DNA of 37,406 bases, taken from positions 1 to 37,406 of the forward strand of contig FTLJ01000297.1 of NCBI GenBank assembly GCA_900155495.1. The letters are read 5' to 3'. The stretch comes from Porogramme epimiltina. Lineage: Eukaryota > Basidiomycota > Agaricomycetes > Polyporales > Polyporaceae. The number at the start of each line of letters is the position of its first letter. The stretch's first letter is position 1. Position numbers and translations under genes: made by a program. Under the pieces are notes generated by a model, which saw nothing but the letters and a program-made list of their open reading frames with translations, did not search any database and was not told the DNA's origin. Below, piece after piece: positions 35,001 to 37,406 of the stretch.

Positions 35001-36389
35001 AGCTTCGGACAACGCCACCTACTTCGCCGTGTCCGTGGCAGGCCGTCTTTAGGGGAGGCGTGCGCCGGTTCCCTGCTTTTGCCCCCCTAGTTACTAAACC
35101 TTCCAAGCCTCAGTTGGCCGTAAAGCGCTAAGGAGTTCCAGACCCGCCACATAGGGGTTCTCGGCGGTGTGATTACAGTCAGCATCCTTTTTTTACCAGC
35201 CTAGCATCGCCCGACGTCCCCTTCGTAGCGCGCATCGTCAAAATCAATACGCCACGTTGTTCTCGCGCGGCGCGGCGCCTGCATCACGCGCGCATCGTGG
35301 GCGACGATCTGCAGGCAACGCCGCACGTTCGAAAACGCCTAAACGTTTGCCCTCACAAGGCTGAGTCGGGCGCTGCCCCGCTACGCCCCTTGGCCCTTGG
35401 CGGATCACCTCATCCCGCAAACGGCTGACGCGACGTCTCGATGGTTCTGGCACATCGGTAGCCGGATGAGCTGAAGGCATAATTTATCGAATTAACGATG
35501 CGCGCTTCCTACACCCCCATAGCCCGCACGAATCTCTTGTTGATCCTAAGCTGTAGAAGAGTTCAATTTGCTCAAGATGTCGCCCCAACGTCCCTGCTCA
35601 TGATCGTCCAGTGTCATGACACGTATCCTGTAGTTATCCACTCCCACCGAGTAGTTACCTCACTAATGGACTTGCATCGATGTTATCAACGTCCTTGTAC
35701 AACAATTCGTGTCAATATGTCTTCATGTCATTTGAAATGGAGTTCTCCAGATATTAAGGGTTCGATCTCGAGTCAATATCAGCGAAGAGATTGTCACAAT
35801 AGTGTATATATATATATTGTATGACTGGATACTATATCTACAAAACCTGCTTGTTTTTTCCGGCTCAGCGTCATCGGGCAATGTCCTACCAGTATTAGAT
35901 TAGCGGCGAATCATGGAGCTCGCAACCGGGAGGTTACATTGAGTTCTTGAATGGCGAAGACACTCGTGAGGGGAGCGTATTTGTTCACAAGTGATGGTCT
36001 TATATGCATTCAACAGGCCACACTTGTCATTTCTAGGATAAGTCGTCGGGGTGTGCGGGTGAGCCCTATGAATCTTGACGACATGTCACACAACAACCGT
36101 GCGTCTAAAGACTACACCCAAATCTGTGGGCCTTGGCCGCGGGCTTACCACGACGTTATCAAGCTGCCGCCCGGGTGCAGCACATTCCATCAAACGGCAT
36201 CCAGCGGTCGAGCTTATAAACGTATTAATTTGCGCGCAGCGCAGGCAGTGTAGAGTACAGCAGTGCATACAAACGTAGAGCGGACAAACAAGGTCGAATG
36301 AGGGCAGGAATGACGATCAGAGGTAAAGTGAATGAGCACATCCGGTCATGGAAGGGGCGGCAACATGGGGAGCGAGCACCTCGTACCTC
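32025..36389. other. 4.4-kb stretch without a recognisable gene
   Basis: The first 400 nt are GC-rich with open frames on both strands. After about 32480 the sequence turns AT-richer and frames are short (at most about 110 codons), with no splice-linked coding segments. A GC-rich island at about 34960-35480 is also without a supported frame. A short (TA)n run is at 35805-35817 and a TATA-like TTATAAA at 36215-36221. No reverse transcriptase, integrase or transposase motif was seen. It may be old, decayed mobile-element sequence or simple intergenic DNA. Confidence 0.5.
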
Positions 36390-37381
36390 TCACAATGTGC
36401 ACATTCTTCGTTGCATTTGCATTCGCTGTTGCGACGCGACGACGTGGACGAGCTCCTCCGTCTCCCACTGGCGCCCATTGCGCTCGTGCCTCTCGTGGTC
36501 CGCACGCTCCCAGTCGCGCTCCTCCCTCTCCCACTCGTACTCGCCGTCCCGACGCGACGACGAGTGAGGCCGGTAGGGGTGCAAGCTCGGGGTCGAGGGC
36601 CTGAGTGAGCGTTGCGGCTGCGGCGTGGCGATGACCGCCGACCCGGGCTGAGGCCCCTGCTCGTATGGGAGCGTGTACGCGCCCTGCGCGCCGCCGTGCG
36701 CCGCCGCAACGGACGTGGAGCCCACGTACCCGCCGACGGGCATCCCATTGAACGTGTACTGGCCGGCTGCGGCGCTCGCTGGGACGCCGAACGGACTAGG
36801 CGAAATGCGTCCGTCGAGCGGCGCGCTGTGCGCAGTCCCGTACGAACCGGGGATCCCAGGCTGCGCGGCGCCGTACGTGCCGTAGGACCCAGAGATGCTT
36901 GCTCCGTACGTGCCGTAGGACCTGGAGATGCCTGCGCCGTACGTGCTGTAGGACCCGGAGATGCCTGCACCGTACGTGCCGTAGGACCCGAAGGTGCCGG
37001 CGCTGTACGCGCCTGCGCTCATTGCGGCCCCAGGAATCGGTATCGGGGCTGCGCTTGTGGGGTACCCCGGGCTGGCGAGCGATGCGGCACTCATGAGGGG
37101 AGAGCTTCCGCCCACGCGCACGACGGACAGTGCAGTGAAGGAGTTGTGGCGGCTGCGTCCAGCGCGGCGGTAGGGATCGTCGTAGGTGTACGCGTCGTTC
37201 ATAGAGGAGTAGGAGTTCTGGCGGGCGAGTCCTGACCTGGTGTAACTCGCCAACTATTGCGGGTAGACGATGGGTCAGTGTCGAGCCATAGCATAGCACG
37301 AGGAAAACGCACACGGTCCGCAAGCATGGAACCAGCAGCTCCCGCAGCTTCGCATGCCGCGTTAAGCCCGTAAGTGTCCAT
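36390..37381 (-). CDS. YG-repeat low-complexity protein of unknown function
   Basis: Two exons: 37381-37313 (ATG with A at -3 and G at +4, 23 codons) and 37253-36390, intron 37312-37254 (donor GTGCGT, CTGAC branch site, acceptor CAATAG), giving 310 residues. The N-terminus MDTYGLNAACEAAGAAGSML is followed by a basic, Ser/Tyr-rich stretch (RQNSYSSMNDAYTYDDPYRR; RSRHNSF looks like a basophilic kinase site). The centre carries tandem repeats of about 11 residues, GSYGTYGAGIS. A Pro/Gly/Ser/Gln-rich region comes next, then a strongly charged C-terminus (EWEREERDWERADHER). This composition resembles intrinsically disordered condensate-forming or RNA-binding proteins, but no folded domain is visible. 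A GTGAGA just before the stop leaves open a further 3' exon. Confidence 0.7.
36871..37002 (-). repeat. 33-bp coding tandem repeat, four units
   Basis: Units at 36871-36903, 36904-36936, 36937-36969 and 36970-37002. All begin CCGTACGTG on the plus strand and differ at a few positions. A degenerate unit precedes at about 36834-36870 and a partial one follows. Each unit encodes 11 residues (GSYGTYGAGIS-like), so copy-number change would keep the frame. Confidence 0.85.
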
Positions 37382-37406
37382 CGTCCGCCCTGAGTATTGC
37401 CATAGG

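Noticed and set aside
35805..35817. Short (TA)n microsatellite
   Set aside because: Only 13 nt long and in AT-rich sequence; not informative.

Overview
The window reads as nuclear DNA of a filamentous basidiomycete, most likely an Agaricomycete. Coding regions are GC-rich. Almost every gene is cut by several introns of about 47-90 nt with GTRNGT-type donors, CTNAC-like branch sites and YAG acceptors. The protein families (sedolisin tripeptidyl-peptidase, F-box proteins, Zn2Cys6 factor, fungal amino-acid permease, fumarate reductase fused to cytochrome b5) are fungal. All exon structures were worked out by eye from reading frame, splice signals and protein-family continuity. Species cannot be named from the sequence.

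Layout. Bases 6-75 are not genomic: they are an error-containing Illumina P5/Nextera adapter, so this is the raw end of a contig. Then come a 5'-truncated leucine-rich F-box-type gene (+), a mitochondrial membrane LEA-like protein (-), a complete seven-exon tripeptidyl-peptidase (-) and an F-box protein (-) with a probably spliced leader. Positions 7.7-11.1 kb are poorly organised: two CTCGAG-rich repeat units in opposite orientation flank a partly readable plus-strand gene or gene remnant. From 11.1 to 31 kb genes are dense: fumarate reductase-cytochrome b5 (-), nicotinamide riboside kinase (-), a protein I propose to be a PAXX/XRCC4-superfamily end-joining factor (+), a small multi-pass membrane protein (+), an amino-acid permease (+), an aldo-keto reductase (+), a UCH37-type deubiquitinase (-) divergent from Mediator subunit MED31 (+), and a triose-phosphate/nucleotide-sugar transporter family protein (-) divergent from a Zn2Cys6 transcription factor (+). 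About 4.4 kb without a recognisable gene follows, and the window ends with a YG-repeat low-complexity protein (-).

There is no operon or obvious biosynthetic cluster. The genes are mostly housekeeping: NAD+ metabolism and redox (NRK1, fumarate reductase, aldo-keto reductase), ubiquitin and transcription (UCH37, MED31), nutrient acquisition (secreted peptidase, permease). The most interesting items are the PAXX-like gene with its long intron, a 12-nt microexon in NRK1, a long intronic hairpin in the transporter gene whose mismatches are all G-U wobbles on the sense strand, and the tandem-repeat YG protein.
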